A stretch of 64,000 bases of DNA, from contig SEFP01000002.1 in assembly GCA_004144185.1 (NCBI GenBank), positions 62,001-126,000 on the forward strand, in the 5' to 3' direction. The number at the start of each line of letters is the position of its first letter. Position 1 is the stretch's first letter. Below the pieces are notes generated by a model. It saw nothing but the letters and a program-made list of their open reading frames with translations, was not told the origin of the DNA and made no database searches. The stretch is from Sphingobacteriales bacterium. Its GTDB lineage: Bacteria; Bacteroidota; Bacteroidia; Chitinophagales; Chitinophagaceae. Shown here piece after piece: positions 54,971-64,000 of the stretch. The position numbers and the translations under genes are program-made.

Positions 54971-56539
54971 TTACCGCTTGTAGACCCGTGCAGCCGCTTC
55001 GGCACAACGTTCGCCGTCCATAGCTGCACTCACGATTCCACCAGCATACCCTGCCCCTTCGGCACAAGGAAATAGCCCGCGGATCTGCGGATGCTCCAGA
55101 CTGTCTTTATCGCGTGGAATGCGAACCGGCGAAGAGGTCCGGCTTTCGGTTGCTACCAGCACCGCCTCCTGGGTATAATAGCCTTTCATCTTCTTCCCGA
55201 AAGTGCCAACGGCGCTCCGCAACGCATCATGCACTTCTTTAGGTAACACCTCCGCCATGGATACCGGCGTGATGCCCGGTGTATACGAGCAATCCGGCAA
55301 TGTAGCAGATACTTTTCCGGAAGCAAAATCCGTCAGGCGCTGCGCCGGAGCAGTTAGGTTACTGCCGGCAGCAGTAAAGCACTGCTGCTCGACCATTTGC
55401 TGGTAGTCCATCCCCGCCAGCGGACCGGTAAAGCCATAACGGGCAAAATCATGTTCATCTACTGCTACAACGGTGCCGCTGTTGGCAAATGGATTGTTGC
55501 GCCGGCTGGGACTCCAGCCATTTACCACAACCTCACCGGGAGCGGTGGATGCGGGCGCAATGATGCCCCCCGGACACATACAGAACGAGAACACGCCCCG
55601 TCCGCCTTCCTGCGACACCAGACTGTAGCTGGCCGGTGGCAGGTATTCGCCCCGGCTGTTGCAATGGTACTGGACCTGGTCGATAATGGATTGCGGATGC
55701 TCGATGCGTACGCCGAGAGCATAGGGTTTTGCTTCGATCAAAATGTTGTTCTGATGCAGCATCCGGAAGATATCGCGGGCGCTGTGCCCCGTTGCCAGAA
55801 TCAATTGCCGGCAGTCGATCTGCGTGCCGTCCTGAAGAACGATTCCGGAAACCGCATTGGCCGTCAGCCGGATATCGGTCATCCGCTTTTCAAACAACAC
55901 CTCACCGCCACAATTCAGAATGGCCTCGCGCATGGCAGCGATGATGGCCGGCAGCTTGTTGGTGCCGATATGCGGATGCGCATCCACTCCAATACGCGGA
56001 TCGGCCCCGAAGTGAATAAACAGACTCAGGATGCGCTCGATAGAGCCGCGTTTGTTGCTACGGGTATACAGCTTGCCATCCGAGTAGGTGCCGGCCCCGC
56101 CCTCACCAAAGCAATAGTTGCTGTCGGGATTCACGACGGCATTTCGGGTGAGTTGCGCCAGATCACGACGTCGTGCCCGGACGTCTTTTCCCCGCTCGAT
56201 GATAATGGGCCGGATGCCCAGTTGCAGAAGTCGGAGGGCGGCAAATAATCCAGCTGGTCCGGCCCCGACAATGACCACGGGCCGCTCGTTGGACGACACC
56301 GTTTGCAGTTCCGGATCGAACGGTGTGGGTGTCAGGTCCTGTTCCGGACCCACAGCTACCTGTAAGATCATCTTTACACCGCTGCGAGACCGGGCGTCAA
56401 TGCTGCGCTTCAGTACGCGGATACTATGCGTACTTTGAGGCGGAAAACCGCCTTCAGCAAGCGCGGCAGCACGCACCTGGAATTCATCGGCCGCCACTTC
56501 GGGCGAAAGACTCAGGGTGATGATTGTAGCAGCGGGCAT
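54971..56539 (-). CDS. NAD(P)/FAD-dependent dehydrogenase (COG2509-like)
   Basis: A 522-residue flavoprotein. A small N-terminal alpha/beta domain (about 1-85) precedes the FAD-binding motif PVVIVGAGPAGLFAALRLL. The family-specific block NYCFGEGGAGTYSDGKLYTRS follows, then ILATGHSARD and GGVFSFCMCPGG-like GRGVFSFCMCPGGII. The C-terminal FAD motif is GLFPCAEGAGYAGGIVSAAMDG. The physiological substrate of this family is not established. Confidence 0.85.
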   Translation of the reverse strand: MPAATIITLSLSPEVAADEFQVRAAALAEGGFPPQSTHSIRVLKRSIDARSRSGVKMILQVAVGPEQDLTPTPFDPELQTVSSNERPVVIVGAGPAGLFAALRLLQLGIRPIIIERGKDVRARRRDLAQLTRNAVVNPDSNYCFGEGGAGTYSDGKLYTRSNKRGSIERILSLFIHFGADPRIGVDAHPHIGTNKLPAIIAAMREAILNCGGEVLFEKRMTDIRLTANAVSGIVLQDGTQIDCRQLILATGHSARDIFRMLHQNNILIEAKPYALGVRIEHPQSIIDQVQYHCNSRGEYLPPASYSLVSQEGGRGVFSFCMCPGGIIAPASTAPGEVVVNGWSPSRRNNPFANSGTVVAVDEHDFARYGFTGPLAGMDYQQMVEQQCFTAAGSNLTAPAQRLTDFASGKVSATLPDCSYTPGITPVSMAEVLPKEVHDALRSAVGTFGKKMKGYYTQEAVLVATESRTSSPVRIPRDKDSLEHPQIRGLFPCAEGAGYAGGIVSAAMDGERCAEAAARVYKR

Positions 56540-56685
56540 GGGGAACGCAAAAATACCACAAGCGGGTTGTGTTGTGGTCTCGCGTGGAATCGGACCACGA
56601 TCTGGAACCGGATTCTTACTACCCTTCTACAGGCTCCCGGCGACAATGCATAGCGAATTATTTATATACGATATGTCAGGCTGTC

Positions 56686-56760
56686 CTTCGATATGCTCAG
56701 GATAACACTGTTGAAGCCCGCATAAAGCAAGTCCAACTAATAGCCCTTCGACACGCTCAG
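56686..56760. repeat. two CTTCGAC-type intergenic repeats
   Basis: CTTCGATATGCTCAG (56686-56700) and CTTCGACACGCTCAG (56746-56760) are copies of the family seen near 27.5 kb and 30.0 kb. The first is followed by the same GTTGAAGCCC tail as the 27469 copy. The gap 56540-56823 has no gene. Confidence 0.65.
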
Positions 56761-56823
56761 GGTAACACCGCACACCGAAAGAAATAGTTGTGGAATTACC
56801 AAACTAATCAGACGGGTTATGCG

Positions 56824-57312
56824 CTACGACTTCATGTTGGTGAATTGCAAGGGCAGGTCCATGCTGGTCCTGCAGAGTTGAATCACGGCTTGGAGATCGT
56901 CGATTTTTTTGGCGGTGACGCGTACCATGGTGTCCATGATGGCTGCCTGTACCTTGAGACCGCTGTCTTTGATGATCTTCACAACTTTCTTGGCGTCTTC
57001 CTTGCTCAGACCGTTCTTAACTGAAATCGTTTTGCGCAGCACTTTTCCGGAGGGCTCAGCTTCTTTGGAGAAATCAAAGGCGTTGGCTTCGATGCCCTGC
57101 CGCATGGATTTGGTCAGGATGATATCTTCGGCCTGTTTCAGCTGCATATCGCTGGGCACCTCGAGCGAAATAGTCAGGTCTTTTTTATTCAGCTCGATTT
57201 TGGTGTTGGTGCCTTTAAAATCGTAGCGGTTTTCGATTTCTTTTTTGACAACGTTGATGGCGTTATCAAGGGTTTGCAGGTCTACTGTGGATTCGATATC
57301 GAAGGAAGGCAT
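56824..57312 (-). CDS. yajQ: YajQ-family nucleotide-binding protein
   Basis: A 162-residue cytoplasmic protein made of two ferredoxin-like domains. MPSFDIESTVDLQTLDNAINVVKKEI, RYDFKGTNTKIEL and the terminal VIQLCRTSMDLPLQFTN are hallmark blocks. Some family members bind cyclic di-GMP or tRNA/nucleotides; the ligand here is unknown. Length is typical. Confidence 0.95.
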   Translation of the reverse strand: MPSFDIESTVDLQTLDNAINVVKKEIENRYDFKGTNTKIELNKKDLTISLEVPSDMQLKQAEDIILTKSMRQGIEANAFDFSKEAEPSGKVLRKTISVKNGLSKEDAKKVVKIIKDSGLKVQAAIMDTMVRVTAKKIDDLQAVIQLCRTSMDLPLQFTNMKS

Positions 57313-57357
57313 GCGGAGTCTGGTAAGCGGTGATGAGAGAGATACGAAAGTGAGAAA

Positions 57358-57798
57358 TCAGGGAATATTGATGAAGGCAGATTTGAGCATCTGGGGAGTG
57401 GCCGTCCCGGATGGTTGCACCTGAACATTTTCGATAAACAAACGCCCGCCGTTGAGTGCCAGCGTCTGCAACAACGCAAACGCTTCATTCGGAAGGCGGG
57501 AGGATTTATCGCCGTCTTTCCGGTTGGTTACGGTAAACGGGCCAATGAGATCGCGGGAAGTTGAATCGCCAAAATTCGCACTCATTTCGAATGAAACCAC
57601 GTTGAAGTTTCCTTCCGGAACGCTCAGAAACCGGGAAATGTAGATGCGGCTGGAAGCGACCGACTGATCGAGCTCCCGCTGAATGTCGGCACGGGTAAGG
57701 GTTTCCGGAACCTTACCGAAAATGAGGTATTTCGGAGTTTGTGCCTTCAGCGACGTAACGCCCAGAATTAAAACAAGCAGTAGAATCAAACGACGCAT
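57358..57798 (-). CDS. small secreted protein of unknown function
   Basis: A 146-residue protein with a signal peptide (MRRLILLLVLILGVTSLKAQ). The mature region (VPETLTRADIQRELDQ, IYISRFLSVPEG, NVVSFEMSANFG, GRLFIENVQV) is beta-rich and resembles the C-terminal domain style of gliding/type IX protein GldM, but too weakly to name. Start ATG 57798 is set by the signal peptide. Confidence 0.6.
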   Translation of the reverse strand: MRRLILLLVLILGVTSLKAQTPKYLIFGKVPETLTRADIQRELDQSVASSRIYISRFLSVPEGNFNVVSFEMSANFGDSTSRDLIGPFTVTNRKDGDKSSRLPNEAFALLQTLALNGGRLFIENVQVQPSGTATPQMLKSAFINIP

Positions 57799-57981
57799 GG
57801 CGCTAAGATAATTAGAGTACGCAATCCGTTCACCAAAAGCGAGCCAGAATACCAAATCATGAAGGTGTGAGACTACATGTATACTTGATAACTAGTAATA
57901 AGCACCTTTTTAATTACATTTATTGGTTGCGGAGGAATTGAATGTTACTTTTGAATTTTTCAAGAATATATATAACAACCA

Positions 57982-59181
57982 ATGAGATTACTTCTTTCCG
58001 TCGTGGCGTTTTTTATACCTATATTTTGCTTTTCTCAGGATAAGAAAATTAATACAACAAAAGGTCAACCCGAACTATCCATATCTTATGATATGGGTTG
58101 GTATGAGGCCCTTATGAATGGAAATATTATGGGTGCTATTTTTTATGACGATTTTTCATTTCATGATCAATCTAAAGAGGAAAGAATTCCTTATAGTCCT
58201 TACACACCATATTTAAAAGAGGCAAGCAATAAATATTGGTTGTTAAGGACCAATAGTAGTGATAGACCTTATGAAAGTGGGGTTTATAATAACAAGATGG
58301 AGATTCGTTTTTCAGGGTTAGGTGAGGGGTGGGCTTCCCTTTTGCATAATCCTATGTCCTTATCAAATAATGCCTTTGATATACGTCTGTTGATAGACAA
58401 GTCAGACAAATCAGTTTTTAGCGGTCTTTTTATAGGGTCAAGGAATAAAAATGATGGGATACATATTACACTGACAAACTGGAGTATGGATGAAGGATTT
58501 AATGGCTTAGGGTATGACTATTATGATGATGGAATAGTCAAAAAAAGCGAAACAATAAAAGACGTAAAACTCTATTCAAATTTAGATAACGAGATTCGTA
58601 TAAAGAAGGAAGGCAAAGACATGACAGTTTATGTAAATGGGATGACTGCTTATCAAGCAGACATCGCTGATTTGAAAGACTACTCTACTATAGCTCTTTT
58701 AGCTTCAGGGAGAGAAGATAAAAATGTTGCAGTGTTCAAAAGCATCTACATAAATATAATGGAGGATGTATCTACATTTATCAATAAAAGCAATCAAAAT
58801 ACAGTAAAAATTAAAAAAGTAGGAAGCGTTTATTCTATTCCTGTTTCATTAAACGATGTTTTAAAAATAGACTTCATCTTCGATAGTGGTGCATCTGATG
58901 TGAGTATATCTCCAGATATAGCTCTAACTTTATTAAAGACTGGAACAATTAAAAAAGAAGATTGGCTGGAAGGAACCTTTTATAAGTTCGCTGACGGCTC
59001 AGTGGCAAAGAGTAAACGCTTTAAGCTACGTTCAGTGAAAATAGGAAATAAGGTTCTTAAAAATATAACTTGTAGCATATCAAATTCTATTGATGCTCCA
59101 ATGCTCTTAGGACAAAGTGTTCTATCTAGGTTTGGTAGGTATACATTTGACAACAACAGACAGGTTTTAGTGCTTGAGTAA
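57982..59181 (+). CDS. secreted retropepsin-like aspartic protease with N-terminal LamG-like domain
   Basis: A 399-residue AT-rich protein. A signal peptide (ending FCFSQ) is followed by a concanavalin/LamG-like beta domain (about 35-250, with NKMEIRFSG, DIRLLIDKSDKSVFSGLFIGS, EIRIKKEGKDMTVYVNGM). A retropepsin-like domain follows (about 275-399) with catalytic FIFDSGASDVSIS, FADGSVAKSKRFKLRSVKIG and MLLGQSVLSRFGRYTFDNNRQVLVLE. The active aspartate sits in DSGAS, where most members have DTGAS. It has no TTCCGGAA and is compositionally foreign. Confidence 0.8.
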   Translation: MRLLLSVVAFFIPIFCFSQDKKINTTKGQPELSISYDMGWYEALMNGNIMGAIFYDDFSFHDQSKEERIPYSPYTPYLKEASNKYWLLRTNSSDRPYESGVYNNKMEIRFSGLGEGWASLLHNPMSLSNNAFDIRLLIDKSDKSVFSGLFIGSRNKNDGIHITLTNWSMDEGFNGLGYDYYDDGIVKKSETIKDVKLYSNLDNEIRIKKEGKDMTVYVNGMTAYQADIADLKDYSTIALLASGREDKNVAVFKSIYINIMEDVSTFINKSNQNTVKIKKVGSVYSIPVSLNDVLKIDFIFDSGASDVSISPDIALTLLKTGTIKKEDWLEGTFYKFADGSVAKSKRFKLRSVKIGNKVLKNITCSISNSIDAPMLLGQSVLSRFGRYTFDNNRQVLVLE

Positions 59182-59202
59182 AAAACTAATTTTTTTACTC
59201 AA
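59174..59202 (+). terminator. terminator overlapping the retropepsin stop codon
   Basis: A 12-bp stem TTGAGTAAAAAA paired with TTTTTTTACTCAA (59174-59185 with 59190-59202, loop CTAA). The stop codon TAA (59179-59181) lies within the left arm. Confidence 0.75.
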
Positions 59203-59292
59203 CGGATTCTGGAATCTTGATTTTTGGGATAGTACCTTCACTTCATCTAACTCTTTATAATAGGTAAGGGTATTTGTTTACAGAGTAAATGC

Positions 59293-61242
59293 CTACCCGA
59301 TCTTCTCCTCTACCGCCATCAGCTCTTCAAAGGTTTTTTCGTAGGCCGATTCTGCGGTTTGCTGTTGCTGTTGCAGGTTACGGTACTCGGCATCAAGAGT
59401 CGCAAACTTCTGACCGTCGGCGTAGGTATCCGGAAGGCCCAGCTGCGTTTCCAGTGCGGCTACTTTGGTTTTGAGGTCTGCCAGTTGCGCTTCCGTTTTC
59501 TCCAACGCTTTTTGCAGGCGGCTCTGGTCTTTGCGCAGGCTGCGCAGCTCTTCATCACTCCGCTTCGGCTTTTCCGGCTTCGGCTCGGGCTTCTTTTCCA
59601 CCTTCACGGGCTGGGCCGCTTTTTCCAGTTGCAGCCGCTTTTCGCGTTCGGTTTTATACACCACCCACTCGTCGTAGCTTCCGGAAAACTCCGTGACTTT
59701 CCCGTCGATAATCTCCCAGATTTTATTGGCTGTCTGCTGGATAAAATACCGGTCGTGCGAGACGGTAATGAAGGTCCCTTCATACTTATTGAGAGCTTCG
59801 ATCAGCATTTCCACGCTCTGCATATCCAGGTGGTTGGTCGGTTCATCGAGCAGCAGGAAGTTGCTGCGGGCAGCAATCACCTTGGCCAGCGACACCCGTG
59901 CTTTTTCGCCTCCGGAAAGCACTTTGATCTTTTTGAACACATCGTCGCCGGCAAACAAAAAGCAGCCCAGCAGGTTGCGCAGTTCCATCTCGGTTTTACC
60001 ACTGCCGCTGCCTTTCAGCTCTTCCAGCAAGGTATCTTCTACATTCAGGCTTTCGAGCTGGTGCTGGGCGTAAAAGCTTTCTTCCACGTTGTGACCGCCT
60101 TTGCGTTCTCCGGAAAATTCTTCGGCACCGGCAATGATGCGCAGCAGGGTGGATTTCCCTTTACCATTGGCACCGACTAAGGCAATCTTATCGCCGCGCA
60201 GGATCTCGGCCGACGCGTTTTTCAGAATGTCATTGGCTCCGAATGACTTGTCAATATGGCGCAGTTCGGAAATGATTTTGCCGGGGGTAACGGCCACGTC
60301 GAAGTTGATGTTCATCCGGGCCACACTGGTATCGGCCGCTTCAATCCGGTCGAGCTTATCGAGGCGTTTAATGGCGCTCTGGGCCTGGGCAGCCTTGGTG
60401 GCTTTGGCCCGGAACCGTTCGATAAACCGCTCCTGCTGCCGGATGTACTCCTGCTGGTTTTCAAAGGCGCGCTGTTGCAGATCCATCCGCAGTACCTTCT
60501 CTTCTTCAAAAAAGGTGTAGTTGCCGCTGTACGGCACCAAATCCCGCTGGAATACATCTACGATCTTGGTGACCATTCGATCGAGGAAGTACCGGTCGTG
60601 ACTTACGATCACGACACTGCCGGGATACCCGATCAGGTAGCGTTCCAGCCATTCGATCGAAGGCAGATCCAGGTGGTTGGTCGGTTCATCAAGTAGCAGC
60701 AGGTCGGGCGCCTGAAGCATCAGTTTGGCAAGCAGCACCCGCATCCGCCAGCCTCCGGAAAACTGATTATAAGGGCGTTGCAGATCGGCGGTGGTAAAAC
60801 CCAGCCCTTCCAGTACTTCCGCAGCACGGTGTTCCATCTCGTACCCGCCGGCCATCTCGAAATCATGCAACAGGTGACTGTATTTATCCAGCAGCGCAGC
60901 ATCTTCCGGAACGGTTTCCAGTTTTTCGAGCACTGCTTGCATCTCGTCTTCCAGCTCTTTGGCGCGTTCAAACGCCGTCATCCCCACAGCGAGGATGCTT
61001 TCGTCGGTCGAAAACGACAACAGATCCTGGTTGAAGAATCCGATGGTGACATCTTTGGGCTTGTTGATCGAACCGCCGTTAGGCTTGTACTGGCCGGTAA
61101 TCAGGCGTAGCAGTGTGGATTTACCGGCGCCGTTGGGACCGACGAGGCCGATGCGCTCACCGGTCGAAATTTGCCAGGACACGTCTTCGAGCATCGTGCG
61201 GGCACCAAAGGAAAACGTTACATTTTGAAGAGAAAGCAGCAT
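59293..61242 (-). CDS. ABC-F family ATPase
   Basis: A 649-residue soluble protein with two ATP-binding cassettes. The first has Walker A GPNGAGKST (about 35-43), LSGG-like FSGGWRMRV and LLLDEPTNHLD. The second has GANGKGKST, LSGGEKARVSLAK and LLLDEPTNHLD. A charged linker lies between them, and a C-terminal coiled coil (about 545-649, KPEPKPEKPKRSDEEL then heptads) resembles Uup/EttA-type DNA- or ribosome-binding tails. ABC-F proteins act on the ribosome. There is no transmembrane partner. Confidence 0.92.
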   Translation of the reverse strand: MLLSLQNVTFSFGARTMLEDVSWQISTGERIGLVGPNGAGKSTLLRLITGQYKPNGGSINKPKDVTIGFFNQDLLSFSTDESILAVGMTAFERAKELEDEMQAVLEKLETVPEDAALLDKYSHLLHDFEMAGGYEMEHRAAEVLEGLGFTTADLQRPYNQFSGGWRMRVLLAKLMLQAPDLLLLDEPTNHLDLPSIEWLERYLIGYPGSVVIVSHDRYFLDRMVTKIVDVFQRDLVPYSGNYTFFEEEKVLRMDLQQRAFENQQEYIRQQERFIERFRAKATKAAQAQSAIKRLDKLDRIEAADTSVARMNINFDVAVTPGKIISELRHIDKSFGANDILKNASAEILRGDKIALVGANGKGKSTLLRIIAGAEEFSGERKGGHNVEESFYAQHQLESLNVEDTLLEELKGSGSGKTEMELRNLLGCFLFAGDDVFKKIKVLSGGEKARVSLAKVIAARSNFLLLDEPTNHLDMQSVEMLIEALNKYEGTFITVSHDRYFIQQTANKIWEIIDGKVTEFSGSYDEWVVYKTEREKRLQLEKAAQPVKVEKKPEPKPEKPKRSDEELRSLRKDQSRLQKALEKTEAQLADLKTKVAALETQLGLPDTYADGQKFATLDAEYRNLQQQQQTAESAYEKTFEELMAVEEKIG

Positions 61243-61329
61243 AACAGGAGCGCGAAATTACAACACGCTCCGAAGCCGATCTTTGCCGCAATTTTGTTCT
61301 TCCTGATTATTTAGTATTCCTGACTCCAA

Positions 61330-62085
61330 ATGCGCTTTGCCCTCGACGTCCGCTATGACGGAATGGCCTTTCACGGCTCCCAGATTCAGGGAGCGTTGCC
61401 AACCGTACAAAAGGCGCTGAACGACGCGCTGACGATGCTGTTCCGGAAACCGGTGGAAACCTTTGGCGCCAGTCGCACTGATGAGGGCGTTCATGCACTG
61501 TCCAATTTTTATCATTTTGATGCACCGGAGCTTCCGAAGCAGCTTCAGTATCGGTTGAATGCCGTGTTGCCTCCGGCACTGTCGGTCAACGGACTGTATG
61601 AGGCCCGGAATCCGGACTTTAATTGTCGGTTTGATGCCCTTTCACGGCAATACCGCTACCGGATTTATGCGCATAAGAATCCATTTTTAAAAGACCGTGC
61701 GTACTTCTACCCATACGCAACTAATCTCAGCCTGGCGGCTTTAAACGAAACGGCGGCGCTTTTGAAACGCCACACGCATTTCGAAAGTTTTTGTAAGCGG
61801 ACCACCAATATGCACAGCTTTAAATGCACCATCCATGAGGCCTACTGGGAGCCGCAAGGAGAAGAACTGCATTTTGTAGTCCGGGCCAACCGGTTTTTGC
61901 GCGGCATGGTCCGGGGGTTGGTCGGCACCCAGTTGCGCGTCACCAAAACCGGTACATCGCTTTCGGATATTCTGGCAGCCAATGACTGTCGCCGGGCCGA
62001 TTTTGCAGTGCCCGGTCATGGCCTGTATCTGGAAGAAATCCGTTTTGGGGAAGACGCGCTGATTCAGTTGGAAGACGTCCGATAA
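61330..62085 (+). CDS. truA: tRNA pseudouridine synthase A
   Basis: A 251-residue enzyme making pseudouridine at positions 38-40 of tRNA anticodon stem-loops. RYDGMAFHGSQIQG opens the fold. The catalytic Asp lies in FGASRTDEGVHAL near residue 50, and the RQYRYRIY and FLRGMVRGLVGT blocks are conserved. Divergent from the ABC-F gene with an 87-bp spacer. Confidence 0.95.
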   Translation: MRFALDVRYDGMAFHGSQIQGALPTVQKALNDALTMLFRKPVETFGASRTDEGVHALSNFYHFDAPELPKQLQYRLNAVLPPALSVNGLYEARNPDFNCRFDALSRQYRYRIYAHKNPFLKDRAYFYPYATNLSLAALNETAALLKRHTHFESFCKRTTNMHSFKCTIHEAYWEPQGEELHFVVRANRFLRGMVRGLVGTQLRVTKTGTSLSDILAANDCRRADFAVPGHGLYLEEIRFGEDALIQLEDVR

Positions 62086-62119
62086 AGGAAGGGTAAAATT
62101 TTTTATGAGGCAGAACCAT

Positions 62120-62758
62120 TTACAGATGTTGACGTAATAGCTCGCTTAATGCTTCGGGCTTTGTCAAGGTCATTAAATGTCCGCCCCCTTCAATGACAAA
62201 ATCACAGTCTACACTTGCAATTGGTAGTATCCGATCGCTTGTTCCATGAATATGGAGCACGTTTGGTGGTACAATGTGGTTCTTCCAATGCAGAAGCTGA
62301 TTGATTGCCCATTTAAGGAATTGAGGTGATGTATCAGCCAGAATCTGCTTTAGTAGTTTTTTATCGGCAATGGACTCAGCGCCGAAAGCCCAGTTGGTTA
62401 TCCGGTTAGATGGTTTAAGCAGAGTTGCCGGAACCAATCTGTGTAGGTTCAGCAATCCAATAAGCCGATAATAGAACGGAAGCTCCTCCCGGGTTTTGAC
62501 AGAGGCTATCAGCATTAGCTTTTCTACCGGGATATGTTTCGCTATCTCTATTGCCACCACACCTCCAAATGATAGCCCCACCAAAATAGGACGGGTGACC
62601 GGAATGTTGGCCGCTATCCGAGCAGCGTATGCCTGAATGGATTCCGCTTGTTCCGGAACCTCCCATTTTACAAAAGTTACGGGGACACCAAAATGGAGCT
62701 TTTGAAACACGCGTTCATCTGCACCCAAACCGCTCAACACATAAATAGGTTTTTCCAT
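62120..62758 (-). CDS. alpha/beta hydrolase
   Basis: A 212-residue serine hydrolase of the alpha/beta fold. YVLSGLGADERVF is the oxyanion-side start, LVGLSFGGVVAIEIA holds the nucleophile Ser (GxSxG) and IEGGGHLMTL supplies the terminal His. The acid is probably in HGTSDRILP. It lacks a signal peptide and its substrate is unknown. Confidence 0.8.
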   Translation of the reverse strand: MEKPIYVLSGLGADERVFQKLHFGVPVTFVKWEVPEQAESIQAYAARIAANIPVTRPILVGLSFGGVVAIEIAKHIPVEKLMLIASVKTREELPFYYRLIGLLNLHRLVPATLLKPSNRITNWAFGAESIADKKLLKQILADTSPQFLKWAINQLLHWKNHIVPPNVLHIHGTSDRILPIASVDCDFVIEGGGHLMTLTKPEALSELLRQHL

Positions 62759-62793
62759 GAGCCGCTGGTTTAGATAAACTACAATTGATTTGT

Positions 62794-64000
62794 TCAGTTG
62801 GCTTCGTACAGTTCATTCAACGCACCGGCAATGATGTCAATACATTCATCCAGCTGCTCCCGGGTGATGACCAGTGGCGGTGCAAACCGAATTTTGTCGC
62901 CGTGAGTCGGTTTGGCCAGCAGGCCTCTGTCCCGCATCCGTAAACATAAATCCCAGGCCGCTTCCGGATCAGTGGATTCTACGACAATCGCATTTAGCAA
63001 GCCTTTGCCACGCACTTCTTTCACCAGCGGACTATTCAGCGCCCGGATTCCGTTCCGGAAATACTCACCCAAGGTAGCGGCGTTTTCAGCCATTCGCTCA
63101 TCCAGAAGCACCTGAAGGGCTTCAATCGCCACTTTACAGGCCAGCGGATTGCCGCCATACGTCGACCCGTGCTCACCGGGCTTGATGGTCATCATGATTT
63201 CATCATCCGCCAGTACCGCAGACACGGGCAGCATCCCACCACTCAATGCTTTCCCCAGGATCAAAATATCGGGGCGTACGTTTTCATAGTCGCAGGCCAG
63301 CATCTTACCGGTCCGCGCCAGTCCGGTCTGGATTTCATCGGCGATAAACAGCGCGTTATGCTGCCGGCACAAGTCGGCAGCACCTTTCAGATAGCCGTCA
63401 TCTGGAACCATCACGCCGGCCTCACCCTGAATGGGTTCTACCAGAAAGGCACAGACCTGCTTATCCTGTAAGGCTTTTTCCAATGCAGGCAGGTCGTTGT
63501 ATGGAATGGTATCGTAGCCCGGCACGAACGGACCAAAATCCTTGCGCGCCGACGGATCGGTGCTGAATGAAATCACGTTGATGGTGCGACCGTGAAAGTT
63601 TTGGGTGCAGGTCAGAATCCGCGCCGAATTTTCCGGAAGTCCTTTGATCTGGTAAGCCCAGTGGCGCGCCAGTTTCAGCGCCGTTTCCACCGCCTCAACC
63701 CCGGTGTTCATCGGAAGTACCTTGTCATAGCCAAACAACTGCGTGATGTACTGCTCGTACTCACCCAGCACATCGCTGTGAAAAGCACGGGACGTAAGCG
63801 TCAGTTTGCCGGCCTGTTCTGTTATGGCTTTCACCAGCCGCGGGTGACAGTGGCCTTGGTTGACAGCTGAGTATCCGGACAAAAAATCATAGTAGCGCCG
63901 GCCGTCAACATCCCACATAAACACGCCCTCGCCGCGCTCCAGCACCACCGGCAACGGATGGTAATTGTGCGCGCCATAACGCTCTTCAAGATCAATGTAC
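62794..64000 (-). CDS. rocD: ornithine aminotransferase (5' end beyond the window)
   Basis: Class III PLP-dependent aminotransferase converting ornithine to glutamate-5-semialdehyde. About 400 residues are visible, with the reading frame open to the right edge ([19 protein letters not shown]). [16 protein letters not shown] is the PLP-binding block, and [20 protein letters not shown] contains the Schiff-base lysine. [16 protein letters not shown] and [15 protein letters not shown] are also typical. The start codon is not in the window. Confidence 0.93.
   Translation of the reverse strand, partial: YIDLEERYGAHNYHPLPVVLERGEGVFMWDVDGRRYYDFLSGYSAVNQGHCHPRLVKAITEQAGKLTLTSRAFHSDVLGEYEQYITQLFGYDKVLPMNTGVEAVETALKLARHWAYQIKGLPENSARILTCTQNFHGRTINVISFSTDPSARKDFGPFVPGYDTIPYNDLPALEKALQDKQVCAFLVEPIQGEAGVMVPDDGYLKGAADLCRQHNALFIADEIQTGLARTGKMLACDYENVRPDILILGKALSGGMLPVSAVLADDEIMMTIKPGEHGSTYGGNPLACKVAIEALQVLLDERMAENAATLGEYFRNGIRALNSPLVKEVRGKGLLNAIVVESTDPEAAWDLCLRMRDRGLLAKPTHGDKIRFAPPLVITREQLDECIDIIAGALNELYEAN

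Overview
The window is chromosomal DNA from a member of the Bacteroidota, most likely a Cytophagales- or Chitinophagales-type environmental organism. Evidence: two proteins with type IX secretion sorting tails, two ECF sigma/anti-sigma operons (one feeding a TonB-dependent receptor plus a DUF4249 lipoprotein), a bS16 ribosomal protein with a long acidic tail, and many promoters of the Bacteroidota -7 type TAnnTTTG. The core is moderately GC-rich; a few islands are clearly AT-rich. No rRNA, tRNA or CRISPR array was recognised.

Layout. 1-810: broken REP-associated Y1 transposase with its hairpin repeats. 813-12052: mostly housekeeping genes (purB, xerD, aroQ, an ECF sigma/anti-sigma/Spy-like operon, an rRNA methyltransferase, a sirtuin, a polyprenyl synthase, a rhodanese, a Crp-type regulator, RNase R). 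12296-15065: secreted proteins and an internally deleted RHS/polymorphic-toxin locus with a coupled downstream gene. 15222-22209: lpxK, ftcD, then a light-sensing operon (heme oxygenase, bacteriophytochrome photosensory core, separate histidine kinase). 22259-27369: secreted nuclease-like protein, GT2, UDP-galactopyranose mutase, membrane glycosyltransferase. 27370-30100: rpsP and ffh bounded by inverted intergenic repeats. 30103-37243: a GNAT-like gene, a FecI/FecR/TonB-receptor/DUF4249 operon and pduO. 37244-40000: an AT-rich insertion bounded on the left by a duplicated pduO 3' end and carrying an unknown gene and a membrane acyltransferase. 40016-46969: persulfide-dioxygenase-like protein, zinc peptidase, groES-groEL, a lipoprotein, xth, a heme-binding protein. 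47308-51288: two tandem copies of an undescribed secreted two-gene module, each behind the same ~220 bp leader. 51596-64000: HTH regulator, pdhA, TPR protein, FAD dehydrogenase, YajQ, a retropepsin-like fusion, ABC-F, truA, a hydrolase and the 3' part of ornithine aminotransferase.

Most striking signals. (1) The palindrome TTCCGGAA occurs about 90 times by hand count, where about one is expected by chance; it is absent from the AT-rich islands. (2) The duplicated secreted module at 47308-51288 has a conserved promoter/leader. (3) An AT-rich gene is inserted between two equal-length, mostly synonymously diverged copies of the pduO 3' end.
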